64,000 nucleotides of DNA from Streptomyces sp. NA02950 (GTDB taxonomy: Bacteria > Actinomycetota > Actinomycetes > Streptomycetales > Streptomycetaceae): NCBI RefSeq assembly GCF_013364155.1, contig NZ_CP054916.1, positions 1,549,001 to 1,613,000 of the forward strand. The letters are read 5' to 3'. The notes beneath the pieces are model-generated. The model saw only the letters and a list, made by a program, of their open reading frames with translations. It was not told the origin of the DNA and did not search any database. Shown here one piece after another: positions 8,633 through 17,353 of the stretch (positions are counted from its first letter, which is position 1; each line of letters starts with the position of its first letter). Position numbers and translations under genes: made by a program.

Positions 8633-9472
8633 TCAGTGGGCGGTCCATCCGCCGTCCATGGTGAGCGAGGCGCCGGTGACGAAGGAGGTGTGCGGACCGC
8701 ACAGATAGGCGACGGCCTCGGCGACCTCCTCCGGTTCGACGAGCCGCTTGACCGCCGCGTCGGCGAGCAGCACCTCGGTGACGACCCGCTCCGGGGAGAT
8801 CCCGTGGGCCTCGGCCTGGTCGGCGATCTGCCGCTCGACGAGTGGGGTGCGCACATAGCCGGGGTTGACGCAGTTGGAAGTCACCCCGTGGGCCGCGCCC
8901 TCCAGGGCGGCCACCTTGGACAGCCCCTCGAGCCCGTGTTTGGCGGCCACATAAGCCACCTTGTACGGGGAGGCGCGCAGGCCGTGCACCGAGGAGATGT
9001 TGACGATCCGGCCCCAGCCCTGCCCGTACATATGCGGCAGCGCGCCCCGCACCAGCCGGAACGGGGCCTCCAGCATCACCGTGAGCACCCGGGAGAAGAC
9101 CTCGGGCGGGAAGTCCTCGATGGGGCGGACGAGCTGGAGTCCGGCGTTGTTGACCAGGATGTCGGTGCCCGCGGCGGCCTGCTCGGCGGCGTCGAGGTCG
9201 GTCAGGTCCAGGGCCCGCGCCTCGACGGTGCCCGGCCCGGCGGGGGCCTTGGCCACCAGCCGGGCCAGCCCCTCGGCGTCGAGGTCGACGGCGCGTACCG
9301 TGGCGCCCGCGGCGGCCAGCCGGAGGGTGCACGCCCGGCCGATGCCCCCGGCGGCGCCGGTGACCAGGGCGGTGCGGCCGGTCAGATCGAGGGCGGCGGC
9401 ACCCGGGGCCGGGCCGGAGACGGGGGCGGGAGCTGAGGGGGTCGCGGGAGCTGAGGGGGTGGCGGCGCTCAT
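8633..9472 (-). CDS. 3-hydroxybutyrate dehydrogenase (short-chain dehydrogenase/reductase)
   Basis: 279 residues with a classic Rossmann-type SDR fold. The cofactor loop is TGAAGGIG, followed by NNAG. The catalytic Ser is in NISSVHG, and the Y-x-x-x-K pair is in YVAAKHG. The VHGLRASPYKVAYVAAKHGLEG segment and the ending GASLTMDGGWTAH match the D-3-hydroxybutyrate dehydrogenase branch, which converts 3-hydroxybutyrate to acetoacetate with NAD. ATG 9472 is used; an earlier in-frame start at 9526 would add an unlikely leader. The first 35 residues are Pro/Ala/Ser-rich and precede the fold. Specificity is inferred from resemblance and context. Confidence 0.8.
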   Translation of the reverse strand: MSAATPSAPATPSAPAPVSGPAPGAAALDLTGRTALVTGAAGGIGRACTLRLAAAGATVRAVDLDAEGLARLVAKAPAGPGTVEARALDLTDLDAAEQAAAGTDILVNNAGLQLVRPIEDFPPEVFSRVLTVMLEAPFRLVRGALPHMYGQGWGRIVNISSVHGLRASPYKVAYVAAKHGLEGLSKVAALEGAAHGVTSNCVNPGYVRTPLVERQIADQAEAHGISPERVVTEVLLADAAVKRLVEPEEVAEAVAYLCGPHTSFVTGASLTMDGGWTAH

Positions 9473-9548
9473 GAGCGGCAGATTAGGCGGCGGGTGTGCC
9501 CGCACCGATGTGGCCGGGACACACACTTCGGCGCCCGGTGGTGGGCGG

Positions 9549-10028
9549 TCACCCCGCGGCGACGGGCTCGAACCAAGTCGCTCCGTCGACCAGCGCCTGC
9601 TTGATCCGGGTCAGCGAGAAGTCCTCCATCTCGGGCAGCGCGTCGAGCGCGAACCAGCCGACCTCCAGCGACTCGTCGTCGTTCACCCGCGCCTCGCCGC
9701 CCACCGCCCGGCAGCGGAAGCAGACGTCGACGAACTGGCACCGGTCGCCGTTGGGATAGGTCACCGGGTCCAGGGTGCGGACGAGGACGATCCGCTCGGG
9801 CACACAGCGCACCGCGGTCTCCTCCTCCACCTCGCGCACCGCGGCCTCGGCGGGCTGTTCGCCGGGCTCGGGGATACCGCAGATGATCACCCAGCGGCCG
9901 TTGTCGGCGCGGCGGCCCAGCAGCACCCGGCCCTCGTCGTCGAAGACGACCGCGCTCACACCCGGCAGGTACAGCAACTGGGGGCCCGCGGTGGCCCGGA
10001 GGTCACGGATGAAGTCGGGGATCGCCAT
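9549..10028 (-). CDS. Nudix hydrolase
   Basis: 159 residues. The Nudix box reads GIPEPGEQPAEAAVREVEEE followed by TAV. It keeps the metal-binding REVEEE core, but the usual Gly near the end is Ala. The preceding GRWVIICGIPE resembles proteins acting on nucleoside diphosphate derivatives (RppH/MutT-like). Substrate cannot be told. It is a single gene with its own ATG at 10028, divergent from the membrane protein gene that follows. Confidence 0.85.
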   Translation of the reverse strand: MAIPDFIRDLRATAGPQLLYLPGVSAVVFDDEGRVLLGRRADNGRWVIICGIPEPGEQPAEAAVREVEEETAVRCVPERIVLVRTLDPVTYPNGDRCQFVDVCFRCRAVGGEARVNDDESLEVGWFALDALPEMEDFSLTRIKQALVDGATWFEPVAAG

Positions 10029-10229
10029 GCGGTGAGGGTACCGGGCGGATCACGGCGGCCTCCCCGGCGGTCACGCCCTGGCACACCGTGTCCGTTTCAC
10101 CACGGACACATGGTTTCTGCGCACCATGTACACATACCTCAGCACAAGCGCTACCGTTCCCGGTGGCATGGCCCGCACCCGGTCTCCGGCCGTGGTCGCG
10201 GTGCCGTCACGACGGGGGGGTCGACGGAA

Positions 10230-11252
10230 ATGGCGTCATCAGTGGTGGGACCGGTCGTGCAGGGGCAGGAGAGACCCGCCCGCGGGAGCACACTCGACAT
10301 CGCGGGCGCGGTGGTCCTGGGCGGCTGCGCGGTCTGGGCCCTCATCGCGTCGGTGGGACGCACGGCCCGCCCCGAGGGGGTGCTGCTCGCCGTGCTGGCG
10401 GTGGCCGCCGGGTACGCCTGCGGCCGGATCGCCGGATCGCTGCTGCCGGTCGCCGCGACGACGGCCGCCGCGCTCGCGGGGTTCGGTCTGGCCTGCACCG
10501 CGCTGGAGGACCTGCCCGGCCAGGAGGGCGTGGACGCCGCGCAGTGGACCCTGGCCACCGGCGCGGCCTGCTGTGCGGCCTGGGCGGCGCGGCCGCTTCT
10601 CCTCCGGTCCGCCCTGTGGCTGCTGGCCCTGGCGATCGCGGTCACGGCCGCGGTGGGCGGCGGCACGGCGGGCGGGGCGGCGAGCGCCGCCGTACTGCTG
10701 TGCTCGTTCACCGCCGCCCGGCTGCGGCGGCGGCTGCTGGGCCTGGCGGGTCTGGCGCTGCTCACCGCGGTCGCCGTCGGGGGCTGCTGGGCGGTGGCGG
10801 CGAACGCCGTCCCGGGCGGACTGCCGCCCGCGCTGCGCGCGCAGCTGACCGAGCACCGGGTCCGGCTGTGGCAGGACGCCACCCGGATCGCCGGGGACAA
10901 TCCGGTGCGCGGGGCGGGCCCGGACCGCTTCACCGAGCTGAGCCCCACCGCCATGGAGGCACCGGATCCGCGGACCACACCGCACTCGGCCCCGTTGCAG
11001 CAGGCCGCGGGCGAGGGAGTGCCGGGGGTGGCGCTGCTGGGCGCGGCCTTCGGCTGGATGCTCTACGCACTGTGGCGCTCGCCCCGGTCCACCCCGGTCG
11101 TCCTGACGGCCGCGGTGGCGCTGACGGCTCTGGCCATCGAGGCGTCCTTGGGCAACGCGCTGAGCTTTCCGCAGGTGACGGCGGGTGCGGGGCTGCTCGC
11201 GGGCCTGGCCACGGCCAGCCGTCCGGACCACGCCCCGGCGCCGCTTCCCTGA
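10230..11252 (+). CDS. membrane protein resembling the O-antigen ligase / Wzy_C family
   Basis: 340 residues with about seven hydrophobic spans. After the first spans comes an extracytoplasmic segment, LTEHRVRLWQDATRIAGDNP followed by VRGAGPDRF, then HSAPLQQAAGEGVPGVALL. This is the hallmark arrangement of Wzy/WaaL-type polymerases and ligases (R..W..A..I...P..G.GP..F, then H...Q...E.G). It would act on lipid-linked glycans, but it is shorter than full ligases and no polysaccharide genes flank it. ATG 10230 has a poly-G ribosome site nine bases upstream. Confidence 0.65.
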   Translation: MASSVVGPVVQGQERPARGSTLDIAGAVVLGGCAVWALIASVGRTARPEGVLLAVLAVAAGYACGRIAGSLLPVAATTAAALAGFGLACTALEDLPGQEGVDAAQWTLATGAACCAAWAARPLLLRSALWLLALAIAVTAAVGGGTAGGAASAAVLLCSFTAARLRRRLLGLAGLALLTAVAVGGCWAVAANAVPGGLPPALRAQLTEHRVRLWQDATRIAGDNPVRGAGPDRFTELSPTAMEAPDPRTTPHSAPLQQAAGEGVPGVALLGAAFGWMLYALWRSPRSTPVVLTAAVALTALAIEASLGNALSFPQVTAGAGLLAGLATASRPDHAPAPLP

Positions 11253-11268
11253 GCGGCCGGAGCGCCGG

Positions 11269-11847
11269 TCAGACCTGTGAGGCGGGCTTCGCGATCAGCC
11301 GCAGCCGCTGGCGGATCACCCACACCGCCGCCTCCGCGTCGTCCACCGTGACGGTGAAGACGCGCCCGTCACCGAGGCGGACCACCAGGCCCTCACCGCG
11401 CCGCACCACCACCGCCGTACCCTTCTCGGGCCGCCACCGGTAGCCCCAGCCGCCCCACTGGCAGGGGGTGACCCGGGAGGCGACGTCGACGTCGACCACA
11501 TCGCTCAGCGGAATGCGGCGGCGCGGCAGCCCCAGGTGGCCACAGCGGATCTCCAGGGTCTCCGCGTCGATCCGGACCGCCACGTGGACGAAGGCGATGG
11601 TGCCGAAGAGCATCAGCAGTCCGGCGGCGACACAGCCGATGACCGACATCAGCAGCGGGGCGATACCGGAGCCCCAGGGGGACGCGACAGCCAGGTCGAT
11701 ACCGAGCGCCAGACACGCGGCGCCCGCGGCCGCCAGCACCCACTGCACACGATTGTGCGCCCGCCCGGTCCAGACCGCGGGCGGCTCCCCGGCCGGGGTC
11801 TGCTTCCCCTGCTGGTGGTGGTGCCTCATAGTTGGCAGGGTACTCAC
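11269..11847 (-). CDS. two-span membrane protein of unknown function
   Basis: 192 residues. A His/Gln-rich N-terminus is followed by two adjacent membrane helices (about 33-85). A soluble beta-rich C-terminal half follows, containing LEIRCGHLGLPRRRIPLSDV and GDGRVFTVTVDDAE. That layout resembles small PH-like (YdbT/bPH2-type) membrane proteins. I do not recognise a specific family. ATG 11829 is a possible shorter start. The gene converges on the membrane protein at 10230. Confidence 0.6.
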   Translation of the reverse strand: MSTLPTMRHHHQQGKQTPAGEPPAVWTGRAHNRVQWVLAAAGAACLALGIDLAVASPWGSGIAPLLMSVIGCVAAGLLMLFGTIAFVHVAVRIDAETLEIRCGHLGLPRRRIPLSDVVDVDVASRVTPCQWGGWGYRWRPEKGTAVVVRRGEGLVVRLGDGRVFTVTVDDAEAAVWVIRQRLRLIAKPASQV

Positions 11848-11903
11848 GTTCCGCTACCGCGGCACCAGATCACACCGTTTCCGCCGGTGGAGGTGGGTTT
11901 CGG

Positions 11904-12701
11904 TCAGCCGCGGACGGTGCTGACGGGCGCCAGCAGAGTGCCCTCGGCGTACGCCAGCGCGGCCGGCGGCAGCTCCTCCTCGCGACCGCTGAGGAGGACC
12001 GTGAGCCCGCCGCGCGCCGGGACGGTCCGGTCGGTCGGCAGCGGATCGACGCCGATCCGGCGCAGCGCCTGGGCGGCGACGGCCCCGGCGGATCCGAGGA
12101 GGACGAGGGAGGGGGCGCCCGGCTGCTGCACGGCGGTCCGGATACGGTCGGCGACCAACTCGTAGTGGGTGCAGCCGAGGACGACGGTCGTCACATCGCG
12201 CGGGGTGCGCTCGGCGGCGACGGCCACCGCCGCGTCGATGGCGGCGAAGTCGGCGTACTGGACGGCGTCCGCGAGCCCCGGGCAGGCCACCGGCGTCACC
12301 TCGACCCCGGCCGCGAACTCGCGGATCAGGTTCCCCTGGTACGGGCTGCCGGTGGTGGCGGGGGTGGCCCAGATGGCGACCGGACCGCCCCCGGCGGCAG
12401 CGGGCTTGATCGCGGGCACCGTGCCGATGACCGGCAGCGCGGGCTCCAGTTCGGCCCGCAGCGCCGGAATCGCGTGGACGGTGGCGGTGTTGCAGGCGAC
12501 GATCAGCACATCGGGGCGGTGCGCCGCGGCCGCGCGGGCGCAGGCCAGCGCATGCTCGGTGACGTCCTCGGGAGTACGCGGCCCCCACGGCATGCCGTCG
12601 GGGTCGGAGGAGAGCACAAGATCCGCGTCGGGCCGCAGACGGTGCACCGCGGCGGCGGTGGCCAGCAGGCCGAGTCCGGAGTCCATCAGCGCGATCTTCA
12701 C
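11904..12701 (-). CDS. glutamate/aspartate racemase family protein
   Basis: 265 residues with the two cysteine motifs of the family: VACNTATVHAIPALR (first catalytic Cys) and VLGCTHYELVAD (second). The N-terminus MKIALMDSGLGLLA is the usual D-S-G-x-G substrate loop. The enzyme would interconvert L- and D-glutamate without cofactor for peptidoglycan or D-amino acid supply. It is probably a second copy, because the main murI of Streptomyces normally sits in another context. That last point is general knowledge and cannot be checked here. Start is GTG 12701. Confidence 0.75.
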   Translation of the reverse strand: MKIALMDSGLGLLATAAAVHRLRPDADLVLSSDPDGMPWGPRTPEDVTEHALACARAAAAHRPDVLIVACNTATVHAIPALRAELEPALPVIGTVPAIKPAAAGGGPVAIWATPATTGSPYQGNLIREFAAGVEVTPVACPGLADAVQYADFAAIDAAVAVAAERTPRDVTTVVLGCTHYELVADRIRTAVQQPGAPSLVLLGSAGAVAAQALRRIGVDPLPTDRTVPARGGLTVLLSGREEELPPAALAYAEGTLLAPVSTVRG

Positions 12702-12769
12702 CCGGTCACTTTAATGGATCGGTCCCGTCGGCCCGGCGCCCGGGCTCCGGTTCGGGCAGACTGCGGCGG

Positions 12770-13978
12770 GTGAGCGAGCTGACGTGGATCGCCGCCGCGG
12801 CCCTGGCGGCCTGGCTGTGGCTGCTGCTGGGCCAGGGCTTCTTCTGGCGTACGGACGTCCGGCTGCCCCGCACCGGCCCGCCGGAGTCCGGCGCCGCCGC
12901 GCGGGAGCCCGGCTGCTGGCCCTCGGTGGCCGTCGTGGTGCCCGCGCGGGACGAGTCCGCGGTGCTCCCGGTGAGCCTGCCGTCGCTGCTCGCCCAGGAC
13001 TACCCGGGGCGGGCCGAGATCTTCCTGATCGACGACGGCAGTTCGGACGGCACCGGCAAGCTGGCCCGCGAACTGGCCGACGCGTGCGGCGGGCTGCCGC
13101 TGACCGTCGACTCCCCCGGCGACCCGGAGCCGGGCTGGACCGGCAAGCTGTGGGCGGTACGGCACGGTGTGGCGCTCGCCGCCCGGCGCGAGCGGGCCGG
13201 GACCGGGGCCGAGTATCTGCTGCTGACGGACGCGGACATCGCCCATGAGCCGGATTCGCTGCGGGAGCTGGTGCGGGCGGCCACGGCGGCCCGTCTCGAC
13301 CTGGTCTCACAGATGGCCCGGCTGCGGGTGGCGACCGGCTGGGAGCGGCTGATCGTGCCCGCCTTCGTCTACTTCTTCAGCCAGCTGTACCCCTTCCGGT
13401 GGGTCAACCGGCCCCGGGCGCGCACCGCGGCGGCAGCGGGCGGCTGTGTCCTGTTGCGCCGGGAGGCGGCCGAACGGGCGGGGGTCCCGGAGACCATCCG
13501 GCAGGCGGTCATCGACGACGTGGCGCTGGCCCGCGCGGTCAAGCGGTCCGGCGGTGCGATCTGGCTGGGGCTCGCCGAGCGGATCGACAGCGTCCGGCCG
13601 TATCCGGGTCTTGGCGAGCTGTGGCGGATGGTCGCGCGCAGCGCGTACGCCCAGCTGCGCCACAACCCGCTGCTGCTGGCGGTGACGGTGGCCGGGCTCG
13701 CGTTGGTGTACCTCGCGCCGCCCGCAGCCGTGTGCGCCGGGCTGCTGACCGGGAGCGCCGTCCCCCTGGTGGTGGGCGCGGCGGCCTGGGCGCTGATGGC
13801 CGGGACGTACGTCCCGATGCTGCGCTACTACCGGCAGACCCTGTGGCTGGCACCGCTGCTGCCCCTGACGGCCTTTCTGTATCTGCTGATGACCGTGGAC
13901 TCGGCGCTGCGGCACTACCGCGGGCGGGGCGCGGCCTGGAAGGGGCGTACCTACGCCCGTCCCAGTGCCGCGCCCTGA
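12770..13978 (+). CDS. HpnB-like family 2 glycosyltransferase (membrane-associated)
   Basis: 402 residues. An N-terminal membrane helix is followed by a GT-A catalytic domain: SVAVVVPARDES, LIDDGSSDGT, LLLTDADIAHEPDSL (DxD-type) and QAVIDDVALARAVK. Three C-terminal membrane spans follow, ending YRGRGAAWKGRTY. The arrangement and ending match the hopene-associated glycosyltransferase HpnB. No squalene-hopene cyclase or other hopanoid gene is nearby. The gene stands alone between a divergent racemase and a convergent TerD gene. Start GTG 12770 is assumed; the ribosome site is weak. Confidence 0.75.
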   Translation: MSELTWIAAAALAAWLWLLLGQGFFWRTDVRLPRTGPPESGAAAREPGCWPSVAVVVPARDESAVLPVSLPSLLAQDYPGRAEIFLIDDGSSDGTGKLARELADACGGLPLTVDSPGDPEPGWTGKLWAVRHGVALAARRERAGTGAEYLLLTDADIAHEPDSLRELVRAATAARLDLVSQMARLRVATGWERLIVPAFVYFFSQLYPFRWVNRPRARTAAAAGGCVLLRREAAERAGVPETIRQAVIDDVALARAVKRSGGAIWLGLAERIDSVRPYPGLGELWRMVARSAYAQLRHNPLLLAVTVAGLALVYLAPPAAVCAGLLTGSAVPLVVGAAAWALMAGTYVPMLRYYRQTLWLAPLLPLTAFLYLLMTVDSALRHYRGRGAAWKGRTYARPSAAP

Positions 13979-14012
13979 CGGCCCCGTTGGCACCGCCGCC
14001 CGCGCGGACGGC

Positions 14013-15407
14013 TCATTTGCGGCCGGGCGTCCAGTTCATGCCCCACCCGTAGGCGTAGTCCAGGGTGCGCTGCGGGCTGACGCCGCGCTCCGGCACCAGA
14101 TAGCGGGCCTCGCGCTGGACGACGAGGTCGCCACCGTTGTTGGTGATGAGCGCGAGGGCGCAGACCGGGGACGGGACGGTGCACTCGTCGAGCGAGAAGT
14201 CCACCGGTGCGCCGAACTGCGGCTGGAGGGTGACCGTGGCGTTGAGGTTGGCGAAGCTGCGCGCGCCCTCGTAGATGGTCACGAAGACCAGGATGCGGCG
14301 GAACGCGTCCTTGTGGTCGAGGTTGATGGTGAGGTTCTCGCCCTGTGCCCGGGCGCCGGTCCGGTCGTCCGCGTCGAGATGGATGAACGGCGGCTGGTGC
14401 AGTGAGCCGAAGGAGTTGCCGAGCGCCTGCACCACGCCCTTGCTGCCGTCGGACAGCTCGAAGAGGCAGCCGAGGTCCAGGTCGAGGTCGCTGTGCATGG
14501 CCATGGCCTTGCCCAGCTTGGCGCCCCATCCCTTGAACTGCTTGTGGATCTGCCAGTTGAGGTTGACCCGCATCGCACCGGAGGTGCCGCCCTGCTTGGT
14601 GAGCGAGACGGTGGGAGCCTGCTTGGTCAGCGTGACCTTGCTGAGGTTCACCGGCGCCCCGGCGGCCGTGGGGGCCGGAGCGGTCGGCGCCGGGGGCGCG
14701 GGCGGCGGGTAGGCCGCGGCGGCGCCCGGCTGCGGGGGCGGAGGCGGGGGGTAGCCACCGGCGGGCGGGCCGGACGGCGGCGCGGGCGAGGCCGGGGGCA
14801 CCGGCGGCGCGGCGTACGGGGACGCGGCCGGAGGCGGCGGCGCGGCGGGGGGCGCCGCCGGAGCCGGGGCGGCCGGCTGCTGGGGTTCGTCCACGCTGAT
14901 CCCGAAGTCGGTGGCGAGCCCCGCGAGACCGCTGCCGTACCCCTGGCCCACGGCGCGGAACTTCCAGGCGCCCTGCCTGCGGTACAGCTCGCCGAGGACG
15001 AAGGCCGTCTCGACCGTGGCGTCCTGACTGTCGAAGCGGGCGATCTCCGCGCCGCCGGCGGCGTCCAGGACCCGGACGCTGAGGCCCGGCACCTGGCCGA
15101 AGGTCCCACCGTCGGAGGAGCCCGCGAGCACCACGGTCTCGATCTCGGGCTCGACCTTGGACAGATCGACCGCGAGGGTGTCGGTCACCGTGTCCCCGGC
15201 GGTCCGCTTGCCCTCGTGGCGTACGGCGCCCGAAGCGTGCGTCGCCTGGTTGTAGAACACGAAGTCCGCGTCGGAGCGGACCTTTCCGGAGACCAGCAGC
15301 AGCGCCGAGGCGTCCACATCCGGTACGCCCGGGCCGGTGCGCCAGCCCAGTTCGATCCGCACCGACGCCGCCGGTACCGGTGTGTTGCTGCCCTTGGGCA
15401 TCGACAT
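14013..15407 (-). CDS. tandem TerD-domain protein with Pro/Ala-rich linker
   Basis: 464 residues. The first TerD domain (about 1-175) starts [11 protein letters not shown] and contains [11 protein letters not shown] and [21 protein letters not shown] linker of about 80 residues, rich in Pro, Ala and Gly, follows. The second TerD-like domain (about 260-464) contains [24 protein letters not shown] and [12 protein letters not shown], the acidic calcium-binding pattern of the family. TerD proteins bind calcium and are linked to stress and tellurite resistance. Paralogues with this two-domain layout occur in Streptomyces. Transcribed alone, divergent from 15655. Confidence 0.85.
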   Translation of the reverse strand: MSMPKGSNTPVPAASVRIELGWRTGPGVPDVDASALLLVSGKVRSDADFVFYNQATHASGAVRHEGKRTAGDTVTDTLAVDLSKVEPEIETVVLAGSSDGGTFGQVPGLSVRVLDAAGGAEIARFDSQDATVETAFVLGELYRRQGAWKFRAVGQGYGSGLAGLATDFGISVDEPQQPAAPAPAAPPAAPPPPAASPYAAPPVPPASPAPPSGPPAGGYPPPPPPQPGAAAAYPPPAPPAPTAPAPTAAGAPVNLSKVTLTKQAPTVSLTKQGGTSGAMRVNLNWQIHKQFKGWGAKLGKAMAMHSDLDLDLGCLFELSDGSKGVVQALGNSFGSLHQPPFIHLDADDRTGARAQGENLTINLDHKDAFRRILVFVTIYEGARSFANLNATVTLQPQFGAPVDFSLDECTVPSPVCALALITNNGGDLVVQREARYLVPERGVSPQRTLDYAYGWGMNWTPGRK

Positions 15408-15654
15408 GTCGTCCCCCTGCCTTTCCGTTCACGTAGCCGTGGATCAGTCTGCCCTGGGCCACTCTTCCGTGTGACACCGGAGTCCAACCGCGGGTAACCC
15501 GCTGAAAACGCGCTCTTTACACGATCTCAACGCACCCTGGCGACCGATTTTCCCGGGTTCGCAATGATTGATGAGCCACGACGGCTCCCAACACTGAAAA
15601 CAACCCTCTTACCGGACTCCCCAATGAGCACATCGTGGGCTTAACTTATGGGCT

Positions 15655-16137
15655 ATGACCTCCCCCCGCAGTACATACGGCGGCGGCTACTACTCCTCGC
15701 CGTCCTTCCCGGACACCCCCATCTACGACAGCCTCGTCGCAGAGCGGGGGACACCGCAGATCGCACCCATCAGGGTGCCGTCCGCATACGACACCGGAAG
15801 TCACCTTCCGGCACTGCCCTCGGCGCTGCCCGCGCTGCCGGCCGGCCCCTCGCATCACACCCCGCCGCCCGGCTACCAGCAGCACATGCCGCAGCCCAAC
15901 GGGTTGCAGCAGGCCCAGACGCCGTACATCCCGCCGCAGGCGACGGGTCCGCGCGGCTATCCGGGTGCGCAGCAGCAGCGCCCGGCGGCGCCCTCGCCGA
16001 TGGGGTACGACGCGATGCGTCCGGCCATGCAGCGCCCCGCGCCGCGTCCGGCCCCCGCGCCGAACCCGTATGACGACCCGTACGGACGTCAGCAGCACCC
16101 GGGCGGCCGGCCGCCGCAGCCGGGAGGCGGCTACTGA
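15655..16137 (+). CDS. Tyr/Pro/Gln-rich protein of unknown function, conserved in Streptomyces
   Basis: 160 residues. The N-terminus MTSPRSTYGGGYYSSPSFPD with DSLVAERGTPQIAPIRVPSAYD looks conserved. The rest is low-complexity Pro, Gln, Gly and Ala, ending GGRPPQPGGGY. There is no signal peptide or membrane segment, and it is probably disordered. It is divergent from the TerD gene (247-base shared upstream region), so the two may be co-regulated. I recognise the pattern from Streptomyces genomes but know no function. Confidence 0.7.
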   Translation: MTSPRSTYGGGYYSSPSFPDTPIYDSLVAERGTPQIAPIRVPSAYDTGSHLPALPSALPALPAGPSHHTPPPGYQQHMPQPNGLQQAQTPYIPPQATGPRGYPGAQQQRPAAPSPMGYDAMRPAMQRPAPRPAPAPNPYDDPYGRQQHPGGRPPQPGGGY

Positions 16138-16190
16138 ACATCTTCGGGAGGTGAGCGGCCGGGCCATGGTGCCCGGCCGAGGGAAGGATC

Positions 16191-16219
16191 GGGCCGGACG
16201 GGCATTCCCCGTCCGGCCC
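16191..16219 (+). terminator. hairpin after the Tyr/Pro/Gln-rich gene
   Basis: Perfect 12-bp arms GGGCCGGACGGG (16191-16202) and CCCGTCCGGCCC (16208-16219) with a 5-base loop, 54 bases past the stop at 16137. Confidence 0.75.
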
Positions 16220-16368
16220 CTGTTCTGGGGGCCGTTCGGCCCCTGCCGGGTCGGTCCGGTCCGGGTGATCCTGGACGGGCTGTTCCGCGAGCCAACCCAC
16301 ATACGGGGACGGACCGGGCTCTCACCCCACTGCGGTGTTGAGCGACATCGACGGGCCGCCCCCGTTCC

Positions 16369-16413
16369 GCGTGGGGTGCGAGGCAGGAGGGGAGCCTGCC
16401 TCGCACCCCACGC
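16369..16413 (-). terminator. very long perfect hairpin after the response-regulator gene
   Basis: A perfect 19-bp stem: GCGTGGGGTGCGAGGCAGG at 16369-16387 and its exact complement at 16395-16413, with a 7-base loop. It lies 61 bases past the minus-strand stop at 16475. It forms the second of two back-to-back hairpins in the 337-base convergent gap 16138-16474. Nothing else was seen in that gap. Confidence 0.8.
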
Positions 16414-16474
16414 GAGGCTCGGCGTCCGGCACGGCGGAGCCCCTGCCCGGGTCCGCGCGGGGCCGGCGCGGACC

Positions 16475-17200
16475 TCACTGGCCCGTACCGCGCTCCTTCA
16501 TCCGCTCGGCGATGACCGCGGCCTGGATCCGCCGTCCCACGCCCAGCTTCGACAGGATCGAGGAGATCCGGTTCTTCACCGTCTTCTCGGCCAGGAACAG
16601 CCGCTCGGCGATCTGCCGGTTGGTCAGTCCGTCCCCGATGAGCTCGAGGATCTCGCGCTCGCGCGGCGAGAGCCGTTCCAGCTCGGGGGGTCCGCTGGGC
16701 TCCGGTCCGCGCAGCCGGGCCATCACCCGCGCGGTGGCCCCCGGGTCGAGCATGGACCGGCCGCCGGCCACCGTACGGACGGCCGAGACCAAGTCGGAGC
16801 CGTTGATCTGCTTGAGCACATAGCCCGCGGCCCCGGCCATGATGGCGTCGAAGAGCGCCTCGTCGTCATCGAAGGACGTGAGCATCAGACAGGCGAGTCC
16901 GGGCAGCCGGGCCCGCAACTCCCGGCAGACCTCGATCCCTTCGTGGTCGCCGCCCTCGCCCGACGAGCCGAGCCGTACGTCGAGCACGGCGACGTGGGGC
17001 CGTACGGCGGGGGCGCGGGCGATGGCCTCACGGGCGTTCGCCGCCTCGCCGACCACCCGCAGATCGGGCTCGGCGTCGAGGAGGTCGCGCAGTCCGCGCC
17101 GCACCACCTCGTGGTCATCGAGCAGGAAGACCCCGATGGTCTCGGCGGACTCGGGGGCGGCGGGGCCGTCGGGGCCGGTGGGGTCGGCTGTCTCGGGCAC
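16475..17200 (-). CDS. NarL/DosR-type response regulator
   Basis: 241 residues. The receiver domain carries the acidic pair DD (28-29), the phospho-acceptor D74 in HVAVLDVRLG, and the conserved Lys in GYVLKQINGSDL. The C-terminal LuxR helix-turn-helix is LSPREREILELIGDGLTNRQ followed by IAERLFLAEKTVKNR. That last stretch, with the NRQIA/EKTVKN residues, is close to DosR/DevR of mycobacteria. The cognate sensor is probably the DosS-like kinase at 19744. GTG 17200 is chosen because GAGGAG lies just upstream; GTG/ATG codons up to 17221 are alternatives. Confidence 0.85.
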   Translation of the reverse strand: MPETADPTGPDGPAAPESAETIGVFLLDDHEVVRRGLRDLLDAEPDLRVVGEAANAREAIARAPAVRPHVAVLDVRLGSSGEGGDHEGIEVCRELRARLPGLACLMLTSFDDDEALFDAIMAGAAGYVLKQINGSDLVSAVRTVAGGRSMLDPGATARVMARLRGPEPSGPPELERLSPREREILELIGDGLTNRQIAERLFLAEKTVKNRISSILSKLGVGRRIQAAVIAERMKERGTGQ

Positions 17201-17353
17201 TGCACTCCTCACATGGCACACGGGGGCGCCGGTCGTGATCCAGCTGCCCAGCTTTACGGCCTGACGCGCCGAAGCGTAAGGGCCGTTCGGCCCTCAGGCC
17301 CGCTTCTCCCCCGCAGGCGAGGTGATGGCCACCAGCCTCTGCGGATGACACCC

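Noticed and set aside
17279..17294. AGGGCC-GTTC-GGCCCT hairpin as a terminator of the cyclic-nucleotide-fold gene
   Set aside because: The stem is only six pairs and lies about 60 bases after the stop. It is too weak to list with confidence.
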